Origin: Sphingobacteriales bacterium
GTDB taxonomy: Bacteria; Bacteroidota; Bacteroidia; Chitinophagales; UBA2359
NCBI GenBank assembly: GCA_016711285.1
Contig: JADJTG010000016.1
Location: forward strand, 1 to 64,000
DNA length: 64,000 bases
Direction: 5' to 3'
Of the stretch, positions 46,533 to 55,285 are shown piece by piece. A program made the position numbers and the translations under genes. Position 1 is the first letter of the stretch. Each line of letters opens with the position of its first letter. Under the pieces are notes generated by a model, which searched no databases, was not told where the DNA came from, and was given only the letters and a program-made list of their open reading frames with translations.

Positions 46533-47243
46533 TTATGCCAAACGGCGCATAATTTCGTTCCAGATGGGGTCGTCGGGCGGCGGTGCTGCTATATCTATGG
46601 GTTCTTTTTTGATAGGGTGGATAAATTGTAGGCGGCGGGCGTGCAGGTGTATGCTGCGCCCGTCTGCATTGGGGCGGCGCGCACCGTATTTTACATCGCC
46701 TTTGATGCTGCACCCTATCGTGGATAGTTGTACGCGGATTTGGTGGTGTCTGCCGGTTTTGGGTTTTACTTCCAGCAAATAGTAATTATCCAAACGCAAA
46801 AGGGTGCTGTACGAGAGTTCGCAGCGTTTGGTGAGGGGGCGTTCTTCTTTGTATGCCCTTGAAATATTGGTAGCGGTATTTTTGATGAGCCAGTGCACGA
46901 GTTCGGCTTCGGGCTGCGGGGGGGCATTGCGCACCACCGCCCAATAGGTTTTTTCTATTTCGCGCCGCCGGAACATCTCCGTGAGGCGGTCGAGGGCTTT
47001 GCTCGTTTTGGCGTACATCAGCAGCCCCGACACCGGACGGTCGATGCGGTGCACAATCCCCAAAAAAGCATTGCCCGCTTTTTGGTGTTTATCCACCAAA
47101 TATTTTTTCAAAATATCCACCAATGCCATATCACGGCTTTGGTCGCGTTGGGTGGGCACGCCGGCGGGTTTGTTCACAATAAGGATATGGTTATCCTCGT
47201 ATAAAACAGGTGGTACTTGTTGAATAATATCCGGATAATTCAT
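46533..47243 (-). CDS. RluA-family 23S rRNA/tRNA pseudouridine synthase
   Basis: A 236-residue enzyme that isomerises uridine in RNA. The catalytic Asp68 lies in VHRIDRPVSGLLM, and motifs NKPAGVPTQ, KTYWAVV, and KTGRHHQIRVQLSTIG with GDVKYGA are all in place. It lacks an N-terminal S4 domain, as in RluA/TruC-like members. The exact RNA site cannot be read from sequence. It has no close partner gene. Confidence 0.9.
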   Translation of the reverse strand: MNYPDIIQQVPPVLYEDNHILIVNKPAGVPTQRDQSRDMALVDILKKYLVDKHQKAGNAFLGIVHRIDRPVSGLLMYAKTSKALDRLTEMFRRREIEKTYWAVVRNAPPQPEAELVHWLIKNTATNISRAYKEERPLTKRCELSYSTLLRLDNYYLLEVKPKTGRHHQIRVQLSTIGCSIKGDVKYGARRPNADGRSIHLHARRLQFIHPIKKEPIDIAAPPPDDPIWNEIMRRLA

Positions 47244-47600
47244 AAAGGTAAATTTTCAATTCTATTATTTTGTATTTTTCATTGCAATTATCTATTCAGA
47301 TACTCCCCTCTCCACAATAAAATATATACTACTTTATTATAGACAGATGGTAGCGTTAGGTACAAACAACTTCTTTATTATCTGCGCATTCCTATTCTCC
47401 CCCAATTTATCACATACTTTCAGACAAAGTTCTGATAATTTATTGTTTTATTGATGATTTTTTTAAAAAAAATGGAAAAGCACAGGATTTGCCGCCCAAA
47501 TTTACAGCAGCAAAAAAATTATCCCGACAGCAATTAAGTCTTTGCACCAAGATTTTCGGAATGGGCAAAAGGGCGAGGATTTTTAGCATAAAAGTTCAAT
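47244..47600. other. Intergenic stretch upstream of the pseudouridine synthase
   Basis: About 360 AT-rich bases with no recognisable gene. The pseudouridine synthase promoter must lie at the left end. Composition shifts here toward the AT-rich block that follows. Confidence 0.45.
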
Positions 47601-47647
47601 AAAAAAAACAGGCTTTGAATCTTGAAAGAAAATACCCAATCAAAGCC
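47601..47647 (-). terminator. Intrinsic terminator of the methyltransferase gene
   Basis: On the minus strand, arms GGCTTTGA (47640-47647) and TCAAAGCC (47611-47618) are followed by TG and eight T bases. The loop of 21 bases is long. Confidence 0.6.
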
Positions 47648-47688
47648 CATTCATCTCCGTTTTTGGCAAATATCTGCCTTTTTTTGTG

Positions 47689-48432
47689 TCATTTAGTCGT
47701 TATTCGTCCTATTCGTAAAAGCAAAGGAAAATAAATTTCTTTTGTGTGTTTGTTTCCCCAAAGTTGTTCAATATCTTTTTGCAATTTTTCTATTGGATTG
47801 AAGTTGTTTTGTTTGATAAAATGTTTTACAGCCGACCAAGTGTTCAAATAACCAATTAAATGCTCCAATGTCCAATGTTGTGTGTTTATAAAATTTGGTG
47901 TTCGGATTTCATCAAACGGAAACGGAATAGTAGTGTAATTCTCGTCAATATATTTTCGTTCTTTGTCCCAATACGCCCCAATTACATTAGTATAAAAGTC
48001 AGTAATTACCTTATCAATTTGTTCAGAAATTTTTACACGACTATAGCCGACAACACAAAGTAAAGCGTTGTTTTTTGCTGTCCGACTCACTTCTGCGTAA
48101 AATTTGTCAAAGTCAAACCAATGAATAGCTTGTGCAACAACGATTAAGTCAAATTGTCCCTTGTCAAAATCTGTTTTTTCGGCAGGTTGAACGGAATATA
48201 AGATGTTGTCGGCTCGTAAAGCATTGTTTATTTGGGATTGGCTGATGTCTGTTGCAAAAACATTATCAAATGTTTTCGCTAATTCAGCAGCAACTTGTCC
48301 GTTTCCTGTTCCGCAGTCCCAAGCGTTTTGTTTATTTGGAATAATTGAGTTCAGGTAAGCAAAAAAGTCGCTTGGATATACCGGACGATATTTTGCGTAT
48401 TTGTCTGATTGTGTGGAAAAGTTATCTTTCAT
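47689..48432 (-). CDS. Class I SAM-dependent methyltransferase
   Basis: A 247-residue enzyme of the UbiE/MenG-like small-molecule methyltransferase group. ATG 48432 gives MKDNFSTQSDKYAKYRPVYP, the usual start of the group. SAM motif I is NAWDCGTGNGQVAAEL, motif II VFATDISQSQI, and FDLIVVAQAIHWFD follows. The substrate is unknown. A start 21 bases upstream is possible but adds nothing typical. It is AT-rich relative to the bulk of the window and stands alone between hairpins. Confidence 0.85.
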   Translation of the reverse strand: MKDNFSTQSDKYAKYRPVYPSDFFAYLNSIIPNKQNAWDCGTGNGQVAAELAKTFDNVFATDISQSQINNALRADNILYSVQPAEKTDFDKGQFDLIVVAQAIHWFDFDKFYAEVSRTAKNNALLCVVGYSRVKISEQIDKVITDFYTNVIGAYWDKERKYIDENYTTIPFPFDEIRTPNFINTQHWTLEHLIGYLNTWSAVKHFIKQNNFNPIEKLQKDIEQLWGNKHTKEIYFPLLLRIGRITTK

Positions 48433-48475
48433 ACTTTCGTTGTCTTTACGCACTTATTCGTAAGGTTGTCCATAA

Positions 48476-48513
48476 ACAAAATTACATACGCAGTTGTGCG
48501 TATGTAATTTTGT
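48476..48513. terminator. Strong 17-bp hairpin between the VOC and methyltransferase genes
   Basis: Perfect 17-base arms (ACAAAATTACATACGCA and its complement) with a GTTG loop. On the minus strand it ends in TTTTGTTTA, so it can terminate the upstream three-gene unit. Its unusual length makes other roles, such as a recombination or binding site, possible. Confidence 0.6.
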
Positions 48514-48580
48514 ATTTCTTTCTCAATTTTTTTTTAAAACCAAACGCTAAACACCACTCCGCTATATATAACTATTTTTT

Positions 48581-49021
48581 CTACGCTGTTGGTTCTTCGT
48601 CAAAATTCACCATCCAGTTGATACCAAATTTATCAGTAAACATTCCAAAATAAGCTCCCCAAAAGGTGCTGTTCAAGGGCATAGTCACTTGTCCGCCTGC
48701 TGAAAGCGCATTGAAAAGTTTATCGGCTTCTGCCTTGCTTTCCGCATTGATAGAGATAGAGAAATTGTTGCCTTCCTTATGATTTGGAGTCCATTCTCCG
48801 CCGATGTCGCTACCCATCAGGCAAGTTTCTTTACTGATGGGTAATACCACGTGCATAATTTTTTTTGCATCTTCTTCAGAGAGCGGCTTGCTGTTTTCAC
48901 CTTGCGGCATTTCGCCAAAAGTACCCATATAGGGATATTCTCCGCCAAATACGGATTTGTAAAAATCGAATGCTGCTCTACAATTTCCGTTGAATGTCAA
49001 GTAAACGTTTACGGTAGCCAT
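48581..49021 (-). CDS. VOC-superfamily protein, PhnB-like
   Basis: A 146-residue protein of the PhnB/YjdN type within the glyoxalase/bleomycin-resistance fold. It begins MATVNVYLTFNGNCRAAFDF and contains HVVLPISKETCLMGSD and LNSTFWGAYFGMFTDKFGIN WMVNF-type sequence at the C-terminus. Related proteins bind small molecules or metals; the true function of most is unknown. It is the last of three genes spaced 14 and 3 bases apart. Confidence 0.82.
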   Translation of the reverse strand: MATVNVYLTFNGNCRAAFDFYKSVFGGEYPYMGTFGEMPQGENSKPLSEEDAKKIMHVVLPISKETCLMGSDIGGEWTPNHKEGNNFSISINAESKAEADKLFNALSAGGQVTMPLNSTFWGAYFGMFTDKFGINWMVNFDEEPTA

Positions 49022-49035
49022 ACTTAATATTTTTT

Positions 49036-49407
49036 TTATCTATGTTGGTCTATTAAAATATTATTTCCATCGGGGTCGGTGAGGGTTATGTATTCCGCAC
49101 CTTCTGTAGTTGGGTCTGCTTCTCTGGTTAAAGCTATTCCATTATTTTTTAAGGTTTCTTGAATTTTCCTTACATCGTCAAACTCATCAAGGTTTTGAGC
49201 ATTGCCGTCCCAGCCCGGATTAAAGGTTATAATATTGCCTTCAAACATACCCTGAAACAAACCGATGACGGCGTTTTCGTTTTTTAAAACCACCCAGTTT
49301 TGGTCTATGTTTCCTCCTTTGTAAGTAAAACCTAATTTTTCATAAAATGCTTTAGATGTATGTATGTCTTTTACGGCAAGACTGATAGAAAACGCTCCGA
49401 GTCTCAT
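49036..49407 (-). CDS. VOC-superfamily glyoxalase-like protein
   Basis: A 123-residue single-module VOC protein: MRLGAFSISLAVKDIHTSKA, FYEKLGF, VVLKNENAVIGLFQ, and a C-terminal EYITLTDPDGNNILIDQH. The last motif carries the usual metal-side Glu region. Possible roles are lactoylglutathione lyase-like chemistry or resistance by binding. It overlaps no gene but lies 3 bases after the SRPBCC gene, so they are co-transcribed. Confidence 0.82.
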   Translation of the reverse strand: MRLGAFSISLAVKDIHTSKAFYEKLGFTYKGGNIDQNWVVLKNENAVIGLFQGMFEGNIITFNPGWDGNAQNLDEFDDVRKIQETLKNNGIALTREADPTTEGAEYITLTDPDGNNILIDQHR

Positions 49408-49410
49408 GAT

Positions 49411-49953
49411 TTAATTTTTTTCTAAAATTGTTTTTAAATTATTTAATCCTGTTTCCAAATCGCTGCCTATTTCCTTATCCATATTCAAAAATAAACCCAT
49501 CAGGTTCATAGGATAAGGAAATGCGCCTTTGAATCCCCATTTCACTTTTGTTTGATTATTTTCTGCATCTTCGGTAATCATATAAGCGTCATCTTGCGCC
49601 TCAAAAGGTGCTTTGAAACGTAGTTTTGTGTCTATTCTTTCTCCTTCCGTGATTTTCAGAATTTCTTGTTCGCCAACGCCCACATTTTCGTTTTTACTTT
49701 CCCAAGCCGAAATAAAGCCGACCGTTCCATCTGTTCCTGTGTAGGTCTTTTTCATATTCGGATCTATTTTGTTCCATTTGCTGTAATTGTCTTGGTTTTT
49801 AAGAAATTTAATATATTCAAAAACTTCTGCTTTGGGTGCATTGATGACAATTTCCTTTTCTACGGCATAATCTTTCTTCACGAACAAAGCAACAATTAAT
49901 GGAATCGCAATAATGATTGCTAATGCGATTAAAATCTTTTTTAAAATTCTCAT
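49411..49953 (-). CDS. Membrane-anchored SRPBCC (START-like) domain protein
   Basis: A 180-residue protein with an N-terminal helix (ILIALAIIIAIPLIVALFV, residues ~7-25) followed by an SRPBCC cavity fold: EKEIVINAPKAEVFEYI, NYSKWNKIDPNMKKTYTG, and QTKVKWGFKGAFPYPMNL, with a C-terminal helix (IGSDLETGLNNLKTILEK). Such proteins hold hydrophobic ligands; this one likely faces the periplasm. First gene of a three-gene unit with two VOC proteins. Confidence 0.82.
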   Translation of the reverse strand: MRILKKILIALAIIIAIPLIVALFVKKDYAVEKEIVINAPKAEVFEYIKFLKNQDNYSKWNKIDPNMKKTYTGTDGTVGFISAWESKNENVGVGEQEILKITEGERIDTKLRFKAPFEAQDDAYMITEDAENNQTKVKWGFKGAFPYPMNLMGLFLNMDKEIGSDLETGLNNLKTILEKN

Positions 49954-50096
49954 ATTTTCTTTAGTTTAAATATATTCACAAAATTATAAAATTTTGTTGT
50001 TTGTTTCGCTCTCTTTTGGAAAAGCAACGCTCAAGCGTTTTCAACTTTGTGCAGGTGGGATATTAAAAAAAACGCTTGCTTTCATTAAATACGCTT

Positions 50097-50741
50097 TTAT
50101 TTAGCCAATACTTTAATGTCATTTACTTCCAAAATTTTTGTTGGATAGCCTTTTGACACAGCGTTAATCATTGCTCGCCCTACTTGTGTAAGTGATAATG
50201 TATTTGCGGAGAAAAATGGAGCTAATAAAGTACCGATTATTCTGTAAATGGTTTTTACATTTTTTTGTCCTTTGGTTGCCTTCATTATAGCTGGTCTGAA
50301 ATTGTATTGCCCCTTGAATGGCAGTCTCATTAGTGCGTTTTCTGTTTTGCCTTTTACTCTTGCCCACATCACTTTTCCTTTTTCGGTGCTGTCGGTTCTA
50401 CTTCCTGACACATAAATGAACGTCATTTCTGGATTTATTTGTGACAACTTTGTGGCAAAGGGAACTACAAAATCGTATGTTTTTTTTGTAAAACTTTCTT
50501 CGTTTTCACCCACCGAACTTACGCCGGCACAAAAGAAACAAACATCGTACTGTTTTAATATTTCGGAATGTTTGTTGATTTCAGAAAAATCTTCCAAAAT
50601 TAATTCTTCCACTTTGGTATGTTGTAAGTCGTATTTTTTTCTGCCCAAAACTAAAATTTCGGTAACAAGGGTATTGCTTAAACATTCAAACAATACGCCT
50701 TCGCCTACCATTCCTGTTACTCCTGTGATGATTACTTTCAT
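50097..50741 (-). CDS. NAD(P)-dependent epimerase/dehydrogenase-like protein (atypical SDR)
   Basis: A 214-residue Rossmann protein. The dinucleotide motif is MKVIITGVTGMVGEGV. Next come LVLGRKKYDL and CFFCAGVSS, and a YVSGSRTDSTEKGKVMWARVKGK region where the Tyr-x-x-x-Lys of classical SDRs is not kept, typical of the atypical NAD(P)H-binding group. Substrate unknown. Its promoter region (50742-50825) and its neighbours are AT-rich. Confidence 0.82.
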   Translation of the reverse strand: MKVIITGVTGMVGEGVLFECLSNTLVTEILVLGRKKYDLQHTKVEELILEDFSEINKHSEILKQYDVCFFCAGVSSVGENEESFTKKTYDFVVPFATKLSQINPEMTFIYVSGSRTDSTEKGKVMWARVKGKTENALMRLPFKGQYNFRPAIMKATKGQKNVKTIYRIIGTLLAPFFSANTLSLTQVGRAMINAVSKGYPTKILEVNDIKVLAK

Positions 50742-50825
50742 TGATGTTTTTTTGAAAATTATTATGTGAGGTTACGAATTATTATCGCATACACGTTGTT
50801 AGTGGTTCGTTTTTTTCGGTTGCCA

Positions 50826-51254
50826 TCAGCCACTTGTCCTTTTAAGTCCGTCCTGTATTGCTTCTTTAAGTATGTCAATGTTTATATCCTCTAAAGTTTT
50901 GAACTTAATGCAATAACCCGTTACGCTTGCCTTTCCTATTGTTTTTCCGTATGTTTCAGGTAGATATTTTTTGTCTTCAATACCCATAACATAAACCGAA
51001 ATACCTGTTGTATTGCCGCTAACGCCAATCTGATAAAACTCTTTGGTTTTACCATCAGCGTACTTTATAGTTTGCACTCCATAGCCGATATTCGGATTAG
51101 TAACAATTTTTCCTTTATCGTCTTTACCATCTAAAAACCATAGTTTACTCTTGGGCATTAGTTTCAGAAGATTGTCGTGTAATGTTTGCAAATCAACACG
51201 TTTTTGTTCTGAGTGGCTGTTTATATATTCCGCAATTTCTTCTTGGATATTCAT
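50826..51254 (-). CDS. DUF1801-domain protein
   Basis: A 142-residue cytoplasmic protein. After MNIQEEIAEYINSHSEQKR it shows the DUF1801 pattern: LHDNLLKLMPKSKLWFLDG, GYGVQTIKYADG, ISVYVMGIEDKKYLPETYGK and TGYCIKFKTLEDI, DILKEAIQDG. The fold resembles Bacillus Fra/YdhG-like proteins, where an iron-related role was proposed for one member. Its start codon directly abuts an (AT)11 tract. Confidence 0.78.
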   Translation of the reverse strand: MNIQEEIAEYINSHSEQKRVDLQTLHDNLLKLMPKSKLWFLDGKDDKGKIVTNPNIGYGVQTIKYADGKTKEFYQIGVSGNTTGISVYVMGIEDKKYLPETYGKTIGKASVTGYCIKFKTLEDINIDILKEAIQDGLKRTSG

Positions 51255-51274
51255 ATATATATATATATATATAT
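51253..51274. repeat. (AT)11 dinucleotide tract at a start codon
   Basis: Eleven AT units overlap the ATG of the DUF1801 gene (minus strand) and fill its immediate 5' leader. Such tracts can change length by slippage and alter promoter spacing or ribosome access. Confidence 0.8.
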
Positions 51275-51419
51275 CGGCGGGTTACGGCTTTGCGTTCAGT
51301 CGGAAAATTGAAGTACAAACGTTGATATTATTACTAAAGTTCAATTAAAAGCTGTAGTTGAGTCTTTGCACTTCAGTCCGCCTGATGCAAATCTTGTGTT
51401 GGAGGCTGCCTTTCTGTCA

Positions 51420-52175
51420 TCATACGTTGATTGCTGTTGTGAATACTACTACCGTTCCAAGTTCTTCTAAAAAGTCTTTTAATTCTTTAATTTTCGGATT
51501 GATTGTCGATTTACTTACAATAAAAAGCAGTAAATTGTTGTTGTAGAAACGTCTTTTGTAATAAACCACTTGTCCGATAATTCGTTGCATATCAGTCGCA
51601 CTCAAGTTGTCTGCAATTTTAAGTTCAATTCCAACTTGTCCATTACCCACATCAATGTCGGTTTTGAGTGCAAGAAAACCACCAACACTATATTGTCTGT
51701 GAACATGTTCTTTGCCAAAAATGTCGGCAAGCTGTCCTGTTACCAATTTCTCAAAGTCAGTTTCTGATGTAAGTCGTCTTTTAGGGATTATTAAATTCTC
51801 TAAAACGATTTGAACTGTCTGCAATGAAATAGGAATTACTTTATCGTTGTCTAACTTATCAAGGTCTGATAACGAAGTCCTGCTATAATCAATACCACCT
51901 AAGTCGCTGTCAAAGATTTTTCGCAAATCTGAATGTAAAGTCAGTTTTACATTTTTATTTGTCCTATTATTTTTTACACTTTTAGCGGCAGAAGTTAAGT
52001 ACCTAATAATTAGCTCAATCTTTTGCCTGTAAAAATCGCTGTCTGTTAGATGTCTCTTTTTGTACAAGCTATCAACCGTTGAAATTAATTCTAACACTTC
52101 AGTCTCCGTTATAAAGTCTTTATCAACTAAGGTCAGAAATTCACTAATAATTGTCTTTTGTATCCTGTTAGTCAT
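51420..52175 (-). CDS. Hypothetical protein with PD-(D/E)XK nuclease-like core
   Basis: A 251-residue protein. The N-terminal half is helical (EVLELISTVDSLYKKRH). The C-terminal half reads FEKLVTGQLADIF, LKTDIDVGNGQVGIELKIAD, then QRIIGQVVYYKRRFYNNNLL LFIVS-type strands. The D...(15)...ELK arrangement with a following Q-x-x-G-Q helix fits a PD-(D/E)XK fold as in Mrr/restriction-type or repair nucleases. No partner methylase is recognised beside it. The name is an inference from motif spacing. Confidence 0.5.
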   Translation of the reverse strand: MTNRIQKTIISEFLTLVDKDFITETEVLELISTVDSLYKKRHLTDSDFYRQKIELIIRYLTSAAKSVKNNRTNKNVKLTLHSDLRKIFDSDLGGIDYSRTSLSDLDKLDNDKVIPISLQTVQIVLENLIIPKRRLTSETDFEKLVTGQLADIFGKEHVHRQYSVGGFLALKTDIDVGNGQVGIELKIADNLSATDMQRIIGQVVYYKRRFYNNNLLLFIVSKSTINPKIKELKDFLEELGTVVVFTTAINV

Positions 52176-52698
52176 AATTCGCGCTGTCGTTGTTTATGCT
52201 TGCCGCTAACTACTACACCCGCACAATATTGCACACATAATCTAATACCTACAAATATACGCAATTAGCTAACATATCTACAATACTAATTTTATTTTTT
52301 CTCATTTTTTTTTGAATGGTGATATTTTATCAAAACATTCGGTGAGGACAAAAGAGGTAGCAGTTTTTGATAGGGATAATATAAAAAAACCGTAACAAAA
52401 AATGATCTTGTACGGTTTATTTTACATAAAAATGTGCAGCTCTATTCCAACCGAAAAATGCCAAAGAGCTATTTAGATTGGAGGAGAGGAATTAAAGGCA
52501 AATGGGGGAGTAATTTTTATTATTCAGCAATTTTCCCGAGTCTCAGCATTTAGCTTTCAAGAAATTGCTGAATTTTACAAAAAAAACATTGGCAAATAGA
52601 ATCCTTTTTTAGATTTTATTAAGCAAGAATTGAGTTTTTAAACATTATTTTTATCAGAAGCAGTTTTAACATCACTTAAAAAAAGTTCTGAAAGTAAT
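52176..52698. other. Intergenic stretch between the small-gene block and the YeeE-like gene
   Basis: About 520 AT-rich bases. An 8-bp imperfectly spaced hairpin (AAACCGTA at about 52387, TACGGTTT at about 52411) may terminate transcription. No gene was recognised. Confidence 0.45.
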
Positions 52699-53202
52699 TT
52701 AATGCGGGAGTTTTTCGCGGAAATAGCCGTAGAGCCAAGTTCCGGCGATGGCACTGAGCAGCGTAACCACAATTACCGTAGCTCCACTGCCGATTTGGGC
52801 AAACAAAGGTCCCGGACAAGCTCCTGTAATAGCCCAGCCGATGCCGAACATCAAACCGCCAAAAATTTGTCCTTTGTTAAAAGCTTTAGGGTGAAATTCT
52901 ATCGTTTCGCCATTCAAAGTGCGTACATTAAAACGCTTTATCAGCCACACCGATACCATACCCACCAACACAGCACTGCCGATAACACCATACATGTGAA
53001 ACGATTGCAAACGAAACATCTCTTGAATACGATACCAACTGATAATTTCCGCTTTTACGAATATGATGCCAAAAGCAATGCCTACAAGCGTATATTTCAG
53101 TTGTTTGTACCAAGCCGTATTTTGTTGTTGGCTCTCGTTTACACAGATACTGTCCTGTCTTCTGAGGTCGGTTTGTTGTGGTGTTTCTACGGTATTTATC
53201 AT
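52699..53202 (-). CDS. YeeE/YedE-type (DUF6691-like) membrane protein, C-terminal half-transporter
   Basis: A 167-residue membrane protein with four predicted helices (LKYTLVGIAFGIIFV, MYGVIGSAVLVGMVSVWLI, GQIFGGLMFGIGWAITGACP, TVIVVTLLSAIAGTWLY). The conserved cysteine motif GACPGPLFAQIG is the mark of the thiosulfate/sulfur-carrying YeeE/YedE family. In many bacteria two such halves lie next to each other (often called PmpA/PmpB). Here only one is present. The first ~35 residues are a polar extension. Confidence 0.8.
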   Translation of the reverse strand: MINTVETPQQTDLRRQDSICVNESQQQNTAWYKQLKYTLVGIAFGIIFVKAEIISWYRIQEMFRLQSFHMYGVIGSAVLVGMVSVWLIKRFNVRTLNGETIEFHPKAFNKGQIFGGLMFGIGWAITGACPGPLFAQIGSGATVIVVTLLSAIAGTWLYGYFREKLPH

Positions 53203-53289
53203 AATTTTTTTTTAAGAGCCGCAAAAATAGAAAGTGGCTTTCCGTTTTAAAGCAACAAAAGTTACATTACGGCATAGTAAAAAGATATT

Positions 53290-53340
53290 TTAACAAAAAG
53301 GGGTTCTGCTTGCTTGAAGCAGAACCCCTTTTGTTTTTTT
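53290..53340. terminator. Long terminator hairpin
   Basis: Perfect 16-bp arms (53296-53311 and 53317-53332, core GGGGTTCTGCTT) with a 5-base loop and T/A runs on both sides. It ends the bacilliredoxin transcript on the minus strand. Confidence 0.8.
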
Positions 53341-53366
53341 AATAATATTTTTTGCTTTTTTCCATA

Positions 53367-53779
53367 TCAACAATATTGCTCAAAAGCAGCTTTCAGATTG
53401 TCGGCTATCAATTCGGCGGGTCTGCCCTCTATTTGGTAGCGTTCGATGATATGAACCAATTTTCCGTCTTTGAACAAAGCCATAGCAGGCGAAGAAGGGG
53501 GGTACGGCAGCAAGTGTTCGCGCAAACGGTTCACGGCGGCAGTATCTACACCGGCAAAAGCAGTGATGAGATGGTCGGGGCGTTTGCCGCTGTTTTGTAC
53601 GGCATGTTTGGCGGCAGGGCGGGCATTAGCAGCAGCGCAGCCGCAAATGGAATTGATAACCGCAAACACAGTACCTCCTTGCTGAAGTACAGTATCTACG
53701 GCTTCAGGGCTTTCTACTTCTTCAAAACCAAAATCAGTGAGGTCTTTTTGCGCGGAATAACATGTTCGGCAGGATACAT
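53367..53779 (-). CDS. BrxA/BrxB family bacilliredoxin, one frameshift
   Basis: Small thioredoxin-fold protein that in Firmicutes removes bacillithiol from oxidised proteins. The family start, MYPAEHVIPRKK, is found at ATG 53779 in one frame. Adding one A to the A5 run (T5 at 53745-53749) joins it to DLTDFGFEEVESPEAVD and the rest. The CxC active site is NSICGCAAANARPA, and the end DNLKAAFEQYC carries a terminal Cys. The corrected protein has about 137 residues, normal for the family. The longer frame that begins at 53840 has an unrelated N-terminus and is not the true start. Confidence 0.8.
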
Positions 53780-53854
53780 AATCGTTGAAAATAAGTTGTT
53801 GTTGTTTATAAAAATAAAGCGCAAAGTTAATACTTCGCACATTTACAACAACAA

Positions 53855-55285
53855 CTAAACACCCGAAGTGTTCATCAGCGCACGCGCTTTTTGAACGATA
53901 TTGTTCATGTGTGGCTGCAAGGTATCTAACAAATCGTCCATTGCATAGCGTTTGTTGTTGTCTTGCAAATGTATTTTTCCATTTTCCAAAATTATTTTTT
54001 TCAAATCATCTTCCGGCAATTCACCTTCTTTATATTGCGACAACGCATAATACCACCAGATTGTGGGCAGATAATTGGCATTGTGCTGATATTTTTTTTC
54101 ATATTTCATTAATTGCAGCCGATGCACCACCGTCAGCAGGCGACCATATTTGCGCTGTGCCAGAAAAGTTTCCAAATATGCCGAAAAAAACAAATGCCAG
54201 CGATGCGTAAAAATCTCCTTGCGATATACATTAAAAAACGACTCGGCAAAATTTTCGGCTTGTTTGTATTGTTTATTGTAGAGCAAACATTTTATATAAA
54301 AAGCCACAAAACCGATTTTACTGTGATAATTGGAGGTGGTTTTCATATCGGGTAGTGCCGCTTGCAACAATACAAAGGCTTCCTGATATTTGTGGCGGCG
54401 CAACAATACAGCACATAAATTATTGACATAATGCAAATATTCGGTGGTATGATATTGCAGCGACAAATAGCCGAAATACTCCGCCTGCTCCCACTCGTGG
54501 CAGCGGGCATGGTACATCAGGCGATTGCCGTAGTAGTTGATGAGCAAACGTCTGCTGTAAAAAGTGCCGCCGGCAAATATTTGGTCTAAATAGGTCAGTT
54601 TTTCGCCGAGTTGCTCAAAATTGCGGCGGTTGAAATACCAAAAAATCAGCCGTACAAATGCCAGATAACGGTTGCTGCCGTCTATGGTTTCGTCATAAAA
54701 AATATCGGTGAGGTGCTGCTCCCACGAGGGGGTATTATTTTGCTCGGCGGTGGCGGCATATTCATTTACAATATCTAAGGTAGCGCGGTGAATTTGCTCA
54801 TTTACTGCCAAAGCCCGCTGATAACTCGCCGCCATACGCTCCAAAAACTGCTCCACCAACTGATATTCGGTATAGCGCATTCTGATGAGCAAATAATGGC
54901 GGTAAGTAAGTGCCAGTTCATAAAATTTGGTAAAATAAAACGTAACAGCATTGTAATTTTTAATCGCTTTGAGGAGTTGTTTTTCTTCGGCAGGTGTAAT
55001 GGAGTCGGTATTGATTTGTTGCTCCAAATGGTGCATCCACGCCAATTGCACATCTACATCAATGCTGTTTAGTTTTTCTTCTATCCATTTTTTTATATTG
55101 GAATAGCGGCGTTTGTCGAGCGCAGTATCAAAAATAATATCTTTGCTGCTTTGACGCTGAAGGATTTTTTCCAGAATAGAACGATTATTCTCCTCTTTGA
55201 AATGCTGCTGCTGCCACAGATAACGTACCTCGTGTGGCAGGAGGCTATCCGAAAAACGCTTGAATTTTCGCAATTTATCTCCCAT
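53855..55285 (-). CDS. Hypothetical helical-repeat protein
   Basis: A 476-residue soluble protein beginning MGDKLRKFKRFSDSLLPHEV (ATG 55285). It is almost entirely alpha-helical with degenerate TPR-like pairs in the middle (WEQAEYFGYLSLQYHTTEYL, YQEAFVLLQAALPD, YKQAENFAESFF). No catalytic motif was seen. The pattern recalls a lineage-specific protein of unknown function. A scaffold or interaction role is a guess. Confidence 0.6.
   Translation of the reverse strand: MGDKLRKFKRFSDSLLPHEVRYLWQQQHFKEENNRSILEKILQRQSSKDIIFDTALDKRRYSNIKKWIEEKLNSIDVDVQLAWMHHLEQQINTDSITPAEEKQLLKAIKNYNAVTFYFTKFYELALTYRHYLLIRMRYTEYQLVEQFLERMAASYQRALAVNEQIHRATLDIVNEYAATAEQNNTPSWEQHLTDIFYDETIDGSNRYLAFVRLIFWYFNRRNFEQLGEKLTYLDQIFAGGTFYSRRLLINYYGNRLMYHARCHEWEQAEYFGYLSLQYHTTEYLHYVNNLCAVLLRRHKYQEAFVLLQAALPDMKTTSNYHSKIGFVAFYIKCLLYNKQYKQAENFAESFFNVYRKEIFTHRWHLFFSAYLETFLAQRKYGRLLTVVHRLQLMKYEKKYQHNANYLPTIWWYYALSQYKEGELPEDDLKKIILENGKIHLQDNNKRYAMDDLLDTLQPHMNNIVQKARALMNTSGV

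Noticed and set aside
50742..50825. attC-like integron site
   Set aside because: The TAAC/GTTAG segments do not match the GTTRRRY / RYYYAAC cores, and no integrase gene is present.
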